Source: a virus. From it: a DNA stretch of 45,396 nt. Position numbers and translations under genes: made by a program. This document shows, one piece after another, positions 8,846 to 18,627 of the stretch (positions are counted from its first letter, which is position 1; each line of letters opens with the position of its first letter). The stretch is taken from positions 1 through 45,396 of IMG/VR virus record IMGVR_UViG_3300005096_000082; one strand, 5' to 3'. The notes below the pieces were generated by a model, which worked only from the letters and a program-made list of their open reading frames with translations, did no database searches and was not told where the DNA came from.

Positions 8846-11203
8846 ATGGCGATTTCAGGAACACTTGGTGCTATGCTTCAGGGCGTGAGCCAACAGCCCA
8901 TATACGTGCGCAGTGACGGTCAGGTGACCGCTCAGGTCAACATGATCCCAGATGTAACGCGCGGTCTTACTACGCGGCCTGCAGCACGTCTGCTGGCAGG
9001 TGTGACCCCTGCCAACGATTACTCGACATTCCTGACTGTTGAACTCAAAGGTGTCCAGATGCAACTTGGTCTTCGGGCTGGGGAGATCATCGCACTTACC
9101 ACTGCAGGTGTCGCCGTCGCAATGACGAGCGGAAGCAACAGCTACATATCCGAGAACATGCGCGCCTACGTGTACGACGATCAGATTTATCTGGTCAATC
9201 GGGACACAGTCGTTCTTCAAAGCACGACAACAGTTCTGCCGACCGGCGCAGGAAATCAGACCGCCACAGTGGACAGCGTTCTTTACAGCATGGGTGACGT
9301 GTATGTCACCTCGATAGGCGGTAAGTTCGGCGTCACTTACAGCGCGACATTGACATACAGCGACGGAGCAACTGCGGTCGGGGAATTCACAACGCCTGAC
9401 GGCACCACGGCTGCCGACGTTGACAAGATCACATCGACGAACATCATCTCTGAGTTGAAGACTGCCTTGGACATCACCAAGAAAGCGTCAACAACGATCA
9501 GCATAGAGGGGTCCGTCCTTCGTGCCACAGACACCACTTTCAACATGTCAATTCGTGCAGAAGATGGCGACGGCGGAACAACCTTCCGCGCTGCCGATCT
9601 GAACACCAAGACGATCACAGACATACCCGTTACGGCAACGCCGGGACAGGTTCTGCGCGTGACTGGTGAGAATGCTGCAGTTGACGACCTATGGTTCCGG
9701 TTCACTGGTGCCGTATGGGGTGAGCGCGCACAGTGGGTTGAGACGTTCAATCCGCAAGAAGCCAGAGACTTCGATCTAACCACTATGCCTCACGTGCTCA
9801 CAGGAAGCGCTGGGAGCGGCCTCACGCTCGCTCAGGGCAATTGGCAGGGTAGACGTACCGGAGACGACGTAACGAACCCTATGCCGTCCTTCACGGGGCA
9901 GAGGCTGCGGGACATCACAGGCTTTCAATCGCGGATCGTGGTTGTGTCTGAGAATTCGGTCGTCATGTCTCGTACAAACATCCCAGTGGACTTCTTCAGA
10001 AGCTCTGCAGCGGAGCGACTTGTGACGGATCGTATCGACATCATATCCACCACAGAAAGCGATTATAGCTTGGAGTGGATTTTGCCATTCGACAGGGACT
10101 TGATCTGCTTCGGCAAACGGTCACAGTTCCTGATCTCAGGTGCGCAGGCGATCACGCCATCCAACGCGAGCATTGTTGAGACCACCAACTTTGAGACCTC
10201 GGCAAACGCGCGTCCGGTAAGCACTGGTCGAACAGTTCTGTTTCCATTCATTGAGGGTGCCTTCGCAGGCGTAAAGGAATTCTATTCTTCCAACTCCGTG
10301 GATGCAAACGAGGCGATATCTATCACGAAGGTTCAGTCGCGGTACATCCCCGGCGACATCATCAAGATGGAAAACTCGACCAATTTCTCGTTGGCCATTT
10401 GCTTCTCAGCATCAACCAATGACACGCTCTACGGATATCAGTATTACTTCGACGGCGAACAAAAGGTTCAGTCGGCTTGGTTCAAGATGATCTTCGTCAG
10501 GGAGATTGTGAACTTCGCATTCAACGGCAGCCAGCTAACTGTTCTCATGAAGGATGGCCTGACGCTGGATCAGTTTGTGCTCGATTTCGATTTGCCAGAT
10601 CACGCAGGTGTACCCTACCATGTATGCTTGGACGATCTGTATCAGCCCGCAGCCGCTATTGCTGGTGTCGATAGTACGGAGACGAAGGTATCGCCGCTAC
10701 GTGCGGGCGCATCCTTTGTTCAAGGCACAGGTTGTGCTGTTCCGGGTCAGACCGTTACGCCTCTTCGTGAGGTATCCGGCGAGGCATTCTTCGACAGCCA
10801 GACAGTTCCGATTGGTGCACGGGTATGGGGCGGCTCAAAGTATGAGCGGTCGGTTACGCCGACCATGCCTATTGTTCGTGATAGTGAAGGTAAACCCATC
10901 AGCAAAGCAAAGCTGGTGATAGGAACCTTCATCATATACTTCGAAAACAGCGGCGCGCTCAATGCGGTTCGCTCTTCGATTTATCGTGCCCTCGACTTGG
11001 TACGCACGAACAGCGCGATCCCTATCGCAAACGACCCAGAAGACCCCGCAGGTACGGGCGTTAAGTCAGGCGAATTCCGCGTATCGTGGGGTGAGCGGTC
11101 TGATCGTTCCGAACTTAAAATAACATCCGATGATGTCCGTCCATTGACCATTACTGAGGTCGAGTGGGAGGGACAAATCCTTAGTCGCGGAAGGCGCATG
11201 TAA
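8846..11203 (+). CDS. Tail tubular protein B
   Basis: A 785-residue protein (T7 gp12 is 794 aa) starting one base after the stop of tubular protein A. The N-terminus GTLGAMLQGVSQQP and RPAARLLAGV (conserved SQQP and trypsin-like PAARL motifs), and the late segment RSELKITSDDVRPLTI, fit the tail nozzle family. It would form the hexameric nozzle of the short tail, to which fibres attach. Strong match in length and order. Confidence 0.94.
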   Translation: MAISGTLGAMLQGVSQQPIYVRSDGQVTAQVNMIPDVTRGLTTRPAARLLAGVTPANDYSTFLTVELKGVQMQLGLRAGEIIALTTAGVAVAMTSGSNSYISENMRAYVYDDQIYLVNRDTVVLQSTTTVLPTGAGNQTATVDSVLYSMGDVYVTSIGGKFGVTYSATLTYSDGATAVGEFTTPDGTTAADVDKITSTNIISELKTALDITKKASTTISIEGSVLRATDTTFNMSIRAEDGDGGTTFRAADLNTKTITDIPVTATPGQVLRVTGENAAVDDLWFRFTGAVWGERAQWVETFNPQEARDFDLTTMPHVLTGSAGSGLTLAQGNWQGRRTGDDVTNPMPSFTGQRLRDITGFQSRIVVVSENSVVMSRTNIPVDFFRSSAAERLVTDRIDIISTTESDYSLEWILPFDRDLICFGKRSQFLISGAQAITPSNASIVETTNFETSANARPVSTGRTVLFPFIEGAFAGVKEFYSSNSVDANEAISITKVQSRYIPGDIIKMENSTNFSLAICFSASTNDTLYGYQYYFDGEQKVQSAWFKMIFVREIVNFAFNGSQLTVLMKDGLTLDQFVLDFDLPDHAGVPYHVCLDDLYQPAAAIAGVDSTETKVSPLRAGASFVQGTGCAVPGQTVTPLREVSGEAFFDSQTVPIGARVWGGSKYERSVTPTMPIVRDSEGKPISKAKLVIGTFIIYFENSGALNAVRSSIYRALDLVRTNSAIPIANDPEDPAGTGVKSGEFRVSWGERSDRSELKITSDDVRPLTITEVEWEGQILSRGRRM

Positions 11204-11775
11204 TGGCTTCAGATACAGTCTCATTTACAGAAGGTTTGGGATATGCCAACTCGGCTATCTCAGCAATTAGCGCATACTCGCTGTCAAGGACCCAGTTCAA
11301 GATGGATGAGGCTGCGCGGAAACACAAAAAGAAGATGAGCGAACTATCGCTCGTCCTCGGACGCAATGCAATGACAGACAACGAGAACGCAGTACGGGAC
11401 GCATCAGTGCGCGCCTCGGCTGCTATCGGTCTTGCCAGTGCAAAAGATAATGCTCTTGCAGAAGTGTCTGCAGCGGCTGCTGGTGTAGCGGGTCTGTCAG
11501 TTGATGGCACGGCCCGTGGGCTGAAGCAGTCTGCGCTCAGGGCTCAAGCTGCCCGTAAGGCCAACACGGCCTCTCAGCAGCGCGCTCAGGGCAAGGATCG
11601 ACTGAACATGGAGCTTGCTCACATATTCGGTCGGGACATCTCAGTGAACATCGCACCATCTGCTACATCGGCCTTGCTTGGCCTTGGAGTTGGTCTGGTG
11701 TCCCAGTGGGACGTAAATCAGCCAGAGGGCAGCAGGATTGCTGACACTCTATCAACACTAAACACACGATTGTAG
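11203..11775 (+). CDS. Internal virion protein B (T7 gp14-like)
   Basis: A 190-residue protein (T7 gp14 is 196 aa), start overlapping the previous stop (TAATG). Ala-rich helical sequence with a central stretch SAAIGLASAKDNALAEVSAAAAGVAG and a hydrophobic C-terminal segment ATSALLGLGVGLV that could insert in a membrane. T7 gp14 is ejected first and forms the outer-membrane part of the DNA conduit. Assignment rests on size, composition and order. Confidence 0.8.
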   Translation: MASDTVSFTEGLGYANSAISAISAYSLSRTQFKMDEAARKHKKKMSELSLVLGRNAMTDNENAVRDASVRASAAIGLASAKDNALAEVSAAAAGVAGLSVDGTARGLKQSALRAQAARKANTASQQRAQGKDRLNMELAHIFGRDISVNIAPSATSALLGLGVGLVSQWDVNQPEGSRIADTLSTLNTRL

Positions 11776-11785
11776 GAGAGCAGAT

Positions 11786-14700
11786 ATGCCACATGGACAA
11801 ACAGTAGGCCAGCCTCGTCGCGGCGAAACAGCCGACAGCCTTCGTGGTGCAAATGCTATTCAGCCGACGCCGGTGCCTGTACCTAATCTGCAGGCACCGA
11901 ATGTCGCTGCACCCGACGTTCAGAATTCACAGGCGGCTAAGGTCGCACGTTCGATCAGCGCGTTCACTGGTGAGCAATTTCAAGCCGCCACGAACATTGA
12001 TCAAGAAATGCGTTACCTAGACGGCCAGATGGCAGCAGCCCAAGGCCAGTCTATGGACGACCTCGAAATTGAGGGAGACAAGTGGGCTATGTCCGGTTAC
12101 CGGGCAATTGAAGCTCAAAGCCTCACAGCGACACTTCTGGCAGCCCAGCAGGAAATGCTGCGTCAGGTTGACTTTGAAGATGATCCAGAGGAGTACCGCG
12201 CAAAGATCGTGGCTCGTCTGGCAACACAGCTTGATGGTCTCGATCCGAAAACTGCCCAGCTTGTTCGCAAACAGATGGCTGCCCAGATGCCCGCACTTGT
12301 GGCACAGCACACATCTGCGAATATGCAGTATCAGGAAGCGGAGAGCTACCGTACTCTGGAATATTCGATGGACATCATGTCCAAAGACGACACACAGATA
12401 GCAGCTATGCTTTCCAACGCCTCTGGCGACGGAGAAGGCTTCAGTGGGCTATCACGTGACCGGCGCGAGAGCGCTGTTGCACAGGGCGTCGTCAGAGCGT
12501 TTGAGGCGGGTAACCCACTCGCATATGCTCGCCTAAAGTCGGCGGGTGTTCTTGACGAGTTCTCAACTGGTCAGCAGCAACTTATGCGCAATGCTGAAGA
12601 CGGTTACCAGACACAGATGCGTCAGGAACTGAACACAGTCTATGTGGCTGAGATCGCTGCGCTGGAAACAGAGATTGCATCCGGCAAGTATTCCGGCGAC
12701 GTCGCTATGATGAAGCTGTCAGAGATCATGGCATCTCACGGTATGGAAATCCGCGCCGCAGAAGGCAAGGCTGCCTATACCGCTGGCAAAGATGCAAACG
12801 AACTAAATCGCTCAGGTACAGCTCTGCTAATTCGTGAGGCTGGACTGCGCGGAGATTTCGAAGCTATCGCAAGTCTGTCATTTGATGCACTCGGATGGGT
12901 TGAAAGCAAGAACGATCCGAATGCTCGCGGCCCCGTCATTATGTCTGGGGCAAACCGAGGCGACCAAGCAATTGGTGAATTCCAGATCATGCCCAAGACG
13001 ATCCGCGATCCCGGTTATGGGGTAAAGCCCGGCAATCCTGCTGATCCAGTATCAGTGCGCCGCGCGTCTAAGGATTATTGGACGGCTATGGTTGCCGGTT
13101 CTTCTGGTGGTTACGGTCTCCCTTGGGAAGCTGGCGACCTTGAAGCTGCAGCAGTTGCCTACAACGCTGGACCGGGCAATGCCACCAAGTGGATCGAAGC
13201 TGGACGCGATTACTCCGTTCTACCCGACCGTGCACAGACTGAGCCCTATGCTAAGGCGCTTGTAGCACGTGCAGGGGCCTCTGACATCTCTATGTCAGCA
13301 GATGCCCGTCAGCGGGCAGCACAAGCGGCCTACGACGCCACAGCGAAGGCAGTGGACTTAGAAGGCTACGAGGCGATCACACTTCGTCGAGTTGACCTGA
13401 ATGAGGAATTCCAAAGTGGTGCATTGAGCATACCCGAATTTGTTGCTGCGGATCGTCAATTGAACGACGAGTACAATGTGGTTCGGACGTCTGCCGAAAG
13501 CAACGCTATGATCAGCGAGATCGAGACGTTTCGCGCTGACAGTGCCTCGATGGTAACAGACGAGCGGCGTGAAGTTCTGGATACACAATACGAGGTTCGG
13601 CGCGCAGCGTTGGATAGCGTACTTGCAGACGACAGAGTGACGGTGTCACAAAAGTCGGAAGCTATTGATCTGTTCGGTAATGGCATCAGAGAGATGTACG
13701 CCGACGCAGGAGTGATCCAGTCAGACTTCGGAAATGCTGCTATGGTCAAAGAGCTTGGTGCCAACTGGAACGAAGTAATGCGGAAGGGCAGAGATGCCCA
13801 ACTCAATAACGATCTGATCACACGTGCCCGGTCAAACGGCAGTGTGGGCGATCTTTCTCCGCAGAACCGTGCAAAGGCATGGGCGGCTATCCGTGAAGAG
13901 ACAGCACAGGCTGTTGCAGATCAGGCAAGCGCCGTTGGTGCACCGCCTGAGCAGCAATCTTTGATGCAGTACGAGGCTACGGTCGATAGCTGGCGAAATG
14001 CCAGTGAAGTCGATCCAGTGGTTGCCAATGGTAACTCGGCAATCGTCAACGGCAGACTTCTTGCTGACGACGGAAAAGCAAGCCCAGCGGTAGTGGATAC
14101 GATCAATCGTTATCTGGACCTCAAAGCAACTGACCCGTACCTGTCACAGACGTTCTTCTCAACTGAGGATGCGCGTGTTCGTGCAGAGATGCTGGCAGCC
14201 AAAGGTGCTGAAGATGTGTCGGAAGGTATCCTGAATTACATGGCCCCGCTCGCTGATCGCGACCGTTTCAATGATCCTCTGTCAAAAGAGGCCCGCATTG
14301 CTATGGCCGTATCGGAGAGCATCCAAGTCGCACAGACAGCGGATGTGGGGTTCTTCCAAGGCATGTTTACGTCTGCAGCAATATCGCAGATGTGGAACAC
14401 GACTGGAATGGAATTCCGTGATCGGGAAGCTGCAGCGCAAGAGGTGTTCGCACCAATACTGGAGCAACAGCTTCAGACGCTGGCTATGCGCCACGACATA
14501 CCGCCTAAAGACCTTCTACAGGTCGCGGTGTCGGCTGTGAAGAACCAGACGTCATTCTTGGGCGGCAGTGTTGTTGTCTACGAAAGTGGCAATGATTTTC
14601 TGCGGCAAGCCTTGGGTGGCGATGCAGACGACTTCGTATCTCGTGCAGGCGTCGAAGACGACATCCTGTCTGAGTACATGCTTGAGGAAGCTGCGAACAT

Positions 14701-15016
14701 ACCGGGCCTTGAGGGCATAACGGAGTTCACGATGATTGAGGCTGGCTTTATTGGCCGGTCAGGACGAAACATCATCGACGCGATCCCGCAGTTGCTGGGA
14801 TTTGAGGGCTTCTTCGATCCGATGCCAATGGGTATCCTTGATACTCAGGGTGCCATGAGCAAGGGTCTTCGTCCCTACAAAGTGATGAACATCAACGGAA
14901 ACACGGCTGTTCGCTTCTTGAAGCAAGACGGTCAGATGTCCGAGTTTGTCGTCATTGATCCGGCTCTTGCCGGTGCTTTGTGGAAGCGGAACAACAGGCA
15001 GTCTGCTACAGAATGA
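11786..15016 (+). CDS. Internal virion protein with lytic transglycosylase (SLT) domain
   Basis: A 1076-residue protein with a soluble lytic transglycosylase domain at about residues 365-490. Catalytic Glu is in GWVESKNDP (about 373), then QAIGEFQIMPKT and AAAVAYNAGPGNA (about 455), the usual ES-GxxQ-YNAG pattern. The rest is long helical, Ala/Gln-rich core protein. It would be ejected with the DNA and cut peptidoglycan so the conduit can cross the wall. In T7 the SLT domain is at the N-terminus of gp16; here it is inside the protein in the gp15 position. A 24-base hairpin follows the stop. Confidence 0.88.
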   Translation: MPHGQTVGQPRRGETADSLRGANAIQPTPVPVPNLQAPNVAAPDVQNSQAAKVARSISAFTGEQFQAATNIDQEMRYLDGQMAAAQGQSMDDLEIEGDKWAMSGYRAIEAQSLTATLLAAQQEMLRQVDFEDDPEEYRAKIVARLATQLDGLDPKTAQLVRKQMAAQMPALVAQHTSANMQYQEAESYRTLEYSMDIMSKDDTQIAAMLSNASGDGEGFSGLSRDRRESAVAQGVVRAFEAGNPLAYARLKSAGVLDEFSTGQQQLMRNAEDGYQTQMRQELNTVYVAEIAALETEIASGKYSGDVAMMKLSEIMASHGMEIRAAEGKAAYTAGKDANELNRSGTALLIREAGLRGDFEAIASLSFDALGWVESKNDPNARGPVIMSGANRGDQAIGEFQIMPKTIRDPGYGVKPGNPADPVSVRRASKDYWTAMVAGSSGGYGLPWEAGDLEAAAVAYNAGPGNATKWIEAGRDYSVLPDRAQTEPYAKALVARAGASDISMSADARQRAAQAAYDATAKAVDLEGYEAITLRRVDLNEEFQSGALSIPEFVAADRQLNDEYNVVRTSAESNAMISEIETFRADSASMVTDERREVLDTQYEVRRAALDSVLADDRVTVSQKSEAIDLFGNGIREMYADAGVIQSDFGNAAMVKELGANWNEVMRKGRDAQLNNDLITRARSNGSVGDLSPQNRAKAWAAIREETAQAVADQASAVGAPPEQQSLMQYEATVDSWRNASEVDPVVANGNSAIVNGRLLADDGKASPAVVDTINRYLDLKATDPYLSQTFFSTEDARVRAEMLAAKGAEDVSEGILNYMAPLADRDRFNDPLSKEARIAMAVSESIQVAQTADVGFFQGMFTSAAISQMWNTTGMEFRDREAAAQEVFAPILEQQLQTLAMRHDIPPKDLLQVAVSAVKNQTSFLGGSVVVYESGNDFLRQALGGDADDFVSRAGVEDDILSEYMLEEAANIPGLEGITEFTMIEAGFIGRSGRNIIDAIPQLLGFEGFFDPMPMGILDTQGAMSKGLRPYKVMNINGNTAVRFLKQDGQMSEFVVIDPALAGALWKRNNRQSATE

Positions 15017-15020
15017 AATA

Positions 15021-15044
15021 GGGGAAGGGCTACGGTCCTTCCCC
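15021..15044 (+). other. Intergenic hairpin between internal virion protein genes
   Basis: GGGGAAGG (15021-15028) is perfectly complementary to CCTTCCCC (15037-15044) with an 8-base loop. No T-tract follows, so termination is unlikely. It could be an mRNA processing or stability element upstream of the AGGAGAGATC ribosome-binding site of the next gene. Confidence 0.55.
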
Positions 15045-15065
15045 ATAACACACATAGGAGAGATC

Positions 15066-18000
15066 ATGGGACATGTTACATCACCGCCAGTTGCGGATAC
15101 CGAAGAAGATATCATTGCTCCAGTTGAGCCCACAAGCTCGCTAGACCCCTTGCGCTTTCCTGCTACAGGAGCACCAACACGACAGGGTGTAGAAGACGCT
15201 GCAGACTTTGAGGCACAGGAAGATTTCAATCCTCTTGTTGACCCGTTCAAAGCCAGCGTATCAGGTGCAGGCGTCAGACGCTTGCAAGACGAATTTGATC
15301 CGCTGCTGGAGGACTTCACAGTTCCCGGCGAGGACCCGACAATGTTCGACAGAGTGCAGGCCACGGCTGGTGCTATTTTCGGATGGAACGCAGGCGAAGC
15401 TGACTACGATAAGCAGGAACGCTTTGACGAACTCACAAAAGGAATTCCGTGGAACTACCACGACAACATAATGGATCAAGACAACCTTGCTGCAGCCTTC
15501 CGGGCTCGTCAGCGTATTCTTGATCGCATGACCCTTGACCAGAAGATCGCAGCGCAGGGTGCGCAGTTCAATCCTATGTACCTGCTCGATCCAATTGAGC
15601 TTCCGCTCATACTGGGAACAGGCGGAGCATTCACTGGTGTGAAGGCGGCGTCTATGGGACTGAAGGTTGCCAAGCGGGCTGGACTATCCGTTCGTGCTCA
15701 ACGACGATCTGCCTCTGCCCTTCAGGGTTTTGCAGGTGGCGTCGAAGCAGGTGTTATCACCGCTGCTGGCGGCATGACTTGGGACGAGACATTTGGTTGG
15801 ACAGAGGCTGCCTTCAGTGTGCTGGCTGGTGCAACCCTTGGTACTGGTCTTGGATCGTTCGGTGCACCGGCACTGAGCAGATCGCAGGTACGTCAAGCCA
15901 TGCAGGACGCAGAAGATGCGCTCAAGAAGCAGGTGATCAATCAAGACCCGGCGCTGCATGCAACAGTTGGTGACGAGGTTCAGGGTTCTACAATCCGTAC
16001 CCCGGCTATGCTTGAGCAAGAGCAGCTTGCAGAAATGGAAGCACAAAGCATTGGCGCTTCACGAGCAACGCCGACACCACCCTCACCAACCCGTGCGGAC
16101 CTGTCTCAGGACCCAGCGGGCCACGTGTCTGATACAAACCAGCGATGGGCAGACGCAACCGAGGACTGGAGAGTTGACAGCGGTTGGTACGAACAGAAGG
16201 TTGCAGATACGGCCAACGACCCGATCATCAAGGCAACTGAAGGACTTGAGGACAGCAGACTGTTTTCAGGTGTAGCAGAGTTCGGACAGAAGATCAGCGG
16301 GAACAGCTTTGCCCAGCGTATATGGAAGTCCGACGCATCCATGATGAATTGGTTCGGCGGAGAAATATTCGAGAGCGCCAATGGACTTGGTCGTGGACGT
16401 TCCACGGCTGCCGTCCTGAAGGAAGTTTACGAGCAGCGGGCATCTTCGCCTATGCGCGTTATCAACGCTCAGCGCAACGAGTGGGCCAAACGTACTGGCA
16501 TGACCTTCCTCAATATTGGTAAAGGCATCTCCAACAAAGGCAGGCTTGCTTTTGACCGCGAAATTCGTTTGGAACTGAATGCACGTCAGCATGGCGGCAC
16601 ACAATCGCAGGACCCGAACGTAAGGGCGGCGGCTGATGCACAGGGAGAGATCGCAACACGAAAGTGGGACATCGCTCAAGGCCGTGATGGCGAACATGCG
16701 GTCGATGGATTTGAGAACGTAGCGCGTGATGCAAATCACCAGAACTACACTTGGTCCGGTCGGAACATGATGGACATCCTGAAGAGCAAAAGGATTGCGG
16801 CAACAGTTTCTGGCAGCCGAAAGGTTCTTGTTCAGGCAATGACTGACGCATACCGTCGTGCTGGTATGGCCGCGCACAAGGATGCAGGCATCGTGGCAGA
16901 GGCTGTTGTGTCTCGGTCACTTCGTACAGGCGAGAGTGTGGACACTTCGGTGCTGAACCTCATGACCAGAGATGGTCAAGACTTCATGGACGAAACCCTC
17001 AGAATGAATGGTGTAAATGACGTCACAAGACGAGGCATCATGGACCGTTTGGTTGGGGATCGCGCAGAAGCCAAACAAGAGGGCTTCACGAAAGGCCGGA
17101 ACGATATCGACCTGAACACGACGATCCCGACAATTGACGGATCAGACATCAAGATCGTAGACCTCATGGCATCGGACTTGACCAGAGACAACCACACAAG
17201 CATTCGTAAGGTGTCTGGAGCAGCGGCACTCGCCCGCAAGGGTATAACCAACCGCTCAATGCGGGAAGAGGTTATTGCAGCGTCTCAGGCACAGCAGCGT
17301 TCTCTTGGTGAGGACGTCATGGATGCCAACGAGCTTCGTGCTATGTTCACCCACTTCGACGGTGGCGGCATCAAAGGCTGGACACGTGGTGGCGACCCTG
17401 CACTTGCAGAGCAGTCGTCTGTCATGGTTCGCCGTGCAGCAAACGTCGCGTTCCTCGGTAAGCTTGGCTTGACGCAGCTTGGAGAGACAGGAGCGATCAT
17501 AGCTCAGGTTGGTGTGAAGAACTTCGTGAACCGCTCTATGATGCCTTGGATTAACAAGTCCTCTGCACAGGGACGTGAAGCACTTCTGAAGGACGTCGGC
17601 TTCATCTACGGTGATATCGGATATGACCATCTCATCCGGGGTGGGCACTTCAATCTGGATGATGTCGCTGATGGCTCAATAGGCGATCAGTTCATGCAGC
17701 GTATCGACACCACGATCAGCGATGCGACGTACATCAACGGTCAGGTGTCTGGGTTCAACTTCGTCCGTGGCGAGCAGCACAAAGTAGCTGTTGCGGCCAC
17801 AGTGGATAAGATATTCCAAGCATTGCGCGGAACCACTGGTGACATTGATCCTAAGTTCGCCGCACGTATGTGGAAGGACTTTGGCCTAGACGATCACACG
17901 ATAAAGAAGCTGAGAAATCAGATCGAAGACGGAAACGTCGAGTTCCATGCAGATGGCTTCGTGAACGCGATCAACTCCCAGAATTGGGACGACGAGCTTC

Positions 18001-18566
18001 AGGACCTGTTTGCAGTTGCGCTTCAGCGTAACGTGAACCAAGTCGTTCAGAAGTCTATGGCCGGTGAACAGGACGCATGGATGTCAACCACATTCTTAGG
18101 GATGCTGGCACATCTGAAGACGTTCCCACTGGCAGCCGTAAACAAGCAGGCTAGACGCCACCTTCGCTCTGGTGACAGTCAGGCTATGGCGGCTGTAGGT
18201 TGGGGCCTAGCGACGGCCACAGCGGCTGTCATGATGCGTAACGTGATCAATGGACGTGAGCAGGACCCAGATCAGATCGCAAGGTCTGCAGTTCAGTACA
18301 GCAATATGACTGGCTGGGCGGTAATGGGCAGCGACACGGTTATGACGATCCTCGGCCTAGACGATTTGAAGGTCAACCCATACGCGGGCAAAGGGAACTT
18401 CTCACCACCTGCTCTTTCATGGGCAGGTAATGCGATGAAGATACCGGGTGCTGCTGTTGATCTGATCGACGGTGGTGGTGTGTCTGGCGAGAGCCGGTCT
18501 GCACTCCGAGCAAGTCCGTTCGCATCGGTCGTTGGCTTCAGCAACGCAATCGGCGCTACCAAATGA
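15066..18566 (+). CDS. Large internal virion protein (T7 gp16 position)
   Basis: A 1166-residue protein from ATG 15066, preceded by AGGAGAGATC. The longer in-frame extension to 14946 lies inside the upstream gene and lacks a ribosome-binding site. It is the largest protein of the phage and holds the place of T7 gp16 (1318 aa). A hydrophobic Gly/Ala-rich block (about 175-305, for example SVLAGATLGTGLGSF) could cross a membrane. The C-terminus has another hydrophobic segment (AMAAVGWGLATATAAVMM). No SLT motif is present here, since it is in the preceding gene. Likely a core and ejection protein. Confidence 0.82.
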   Translation: MGHVTSPPVADTEEDIIAPVEPTSSLDPLRFPATGAPTRQGVEDAADFEAQEDFNPLVDPFKASVSGAGVRRLQDEFDPLLEDFTVPGEDPTMFDRVQATAGAIFGWNAGEADYDKQERFDELTKGIPWNYHDNIMDQDNLAAAFRARQRILDRMTLDQKIAAQGAQFNPMYLLDPIELPLILGTGGAFTGVKAASMGLKVAKRAGLSVRAQRRSASALQGFAGGVEAGVITAAGGMTWDETFGWTEAAFSVLAGATLGTGLGSFGAPALSRSQVRQAMQDAEDALKKQVINQDPALHATVGDEVQGSTIRTPAMLEQEQLAEMEAQSIGASRATPTPPSPTRADLSQDPAGHVSDTNQRWADATEDWRVDSGWYEQKVADTANDPIIKATEGLEDSRLFSGVAEFGQKISGNSFAQRIWKSDASMMNWFGGEIFESANGLGRGRSTAAVLKEVYEQRASSPMRVINAQRNEWAKRTGMTFLNIGKGISNKGRLAFDREIRLELNARQHGGTQSQDPNVRAAADAQGEIATRKWDIAQGRDGEHAVDGFENVARDANHQNYTWSGRNMMDILKSKRIAATVSGSRKVLVQAMTDAYRRAGMAAHKDAGIVAEAVVSRSLRTGESVDTSVLNLMTRDGQDFMDETLRMNGVNDVTRRGIMDRLVGDRAEAKQEGFTKGRNDIDLNTTIPTIDGSDIKIVDLMASDLTRDNHTSIRKVSGAAALARKGITNRSMREEVIAASQAQQRSLGEDVMDANELRAMFTHFDGGGIKGWTRGGDPALAEQSSVMVRRAANVAFLGKLGLTQLGETGAIIAQVGVKNFVNRSMMPWINKSSAQGREALLKDVGFIYGDIGYDHLIRGGHFNLDDVADGSIGDQFMQRIDTTISDATYINGQVSGFNFVRGEQHKVAVAATVDKIFQALRGTTGDIDPKFAARMWKDFGLDDHTIKKLRNQIEDGNVEFHADGFVNAINSQNWDDELQDLFAVALQRNVNQVVQKSMAGEQDAWMSTTFLGMLAHLKTFPLAAVNKQARRHLRSGDSQAMAAVGWGLATATAAVMMRNVINGREQDPDQIARSAVQYSNMTGWAVMGSDTVMTILGLDDLKVNPYAGKGNFSPPALSWAGNAMKIPGAAVDLIDGGGVSGESRSALRASPFASVVGFSNAIGATK

Positions 18567-18572
18567 TCCTAC

Positions 18573-18598
18573 GGGGCTGGTCTTAACAGACTGGCCCC
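18573..18598 (+). other. Hairpin overlapping promoter P3
   Basis: GGGGCTGGTC (18573-18582) pairs with GACTGGCCCC (18589-18598), two G-U pairs, 6-base loop. The 3' arm shares its CCCC with the start of promoter P3. It may end or trim upstream transcripts while leaving P3 active on DNA; it lacks a T-tract, so this is a guess. Confidence 0.5.
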
Positions 18599-18617
18599 GC
18601 CTTATAGAAATACAATG
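18595..18617 (+). promoter_or_regulatory. Putative phage RNA polymerase promoter P3 (tail fibre)
   Basis: CCCCGCCTTATAGAAATACA is identical to P1, P2 and P4 over the 13-base core. It lies 33 bases upstream of the tail fibre ATG and would drive fibre, holin, terminase and lysis genes independently of the long structural transcript. Confidence 0.7.
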
Positions 18618-18627
18618 GAGGCCCATC

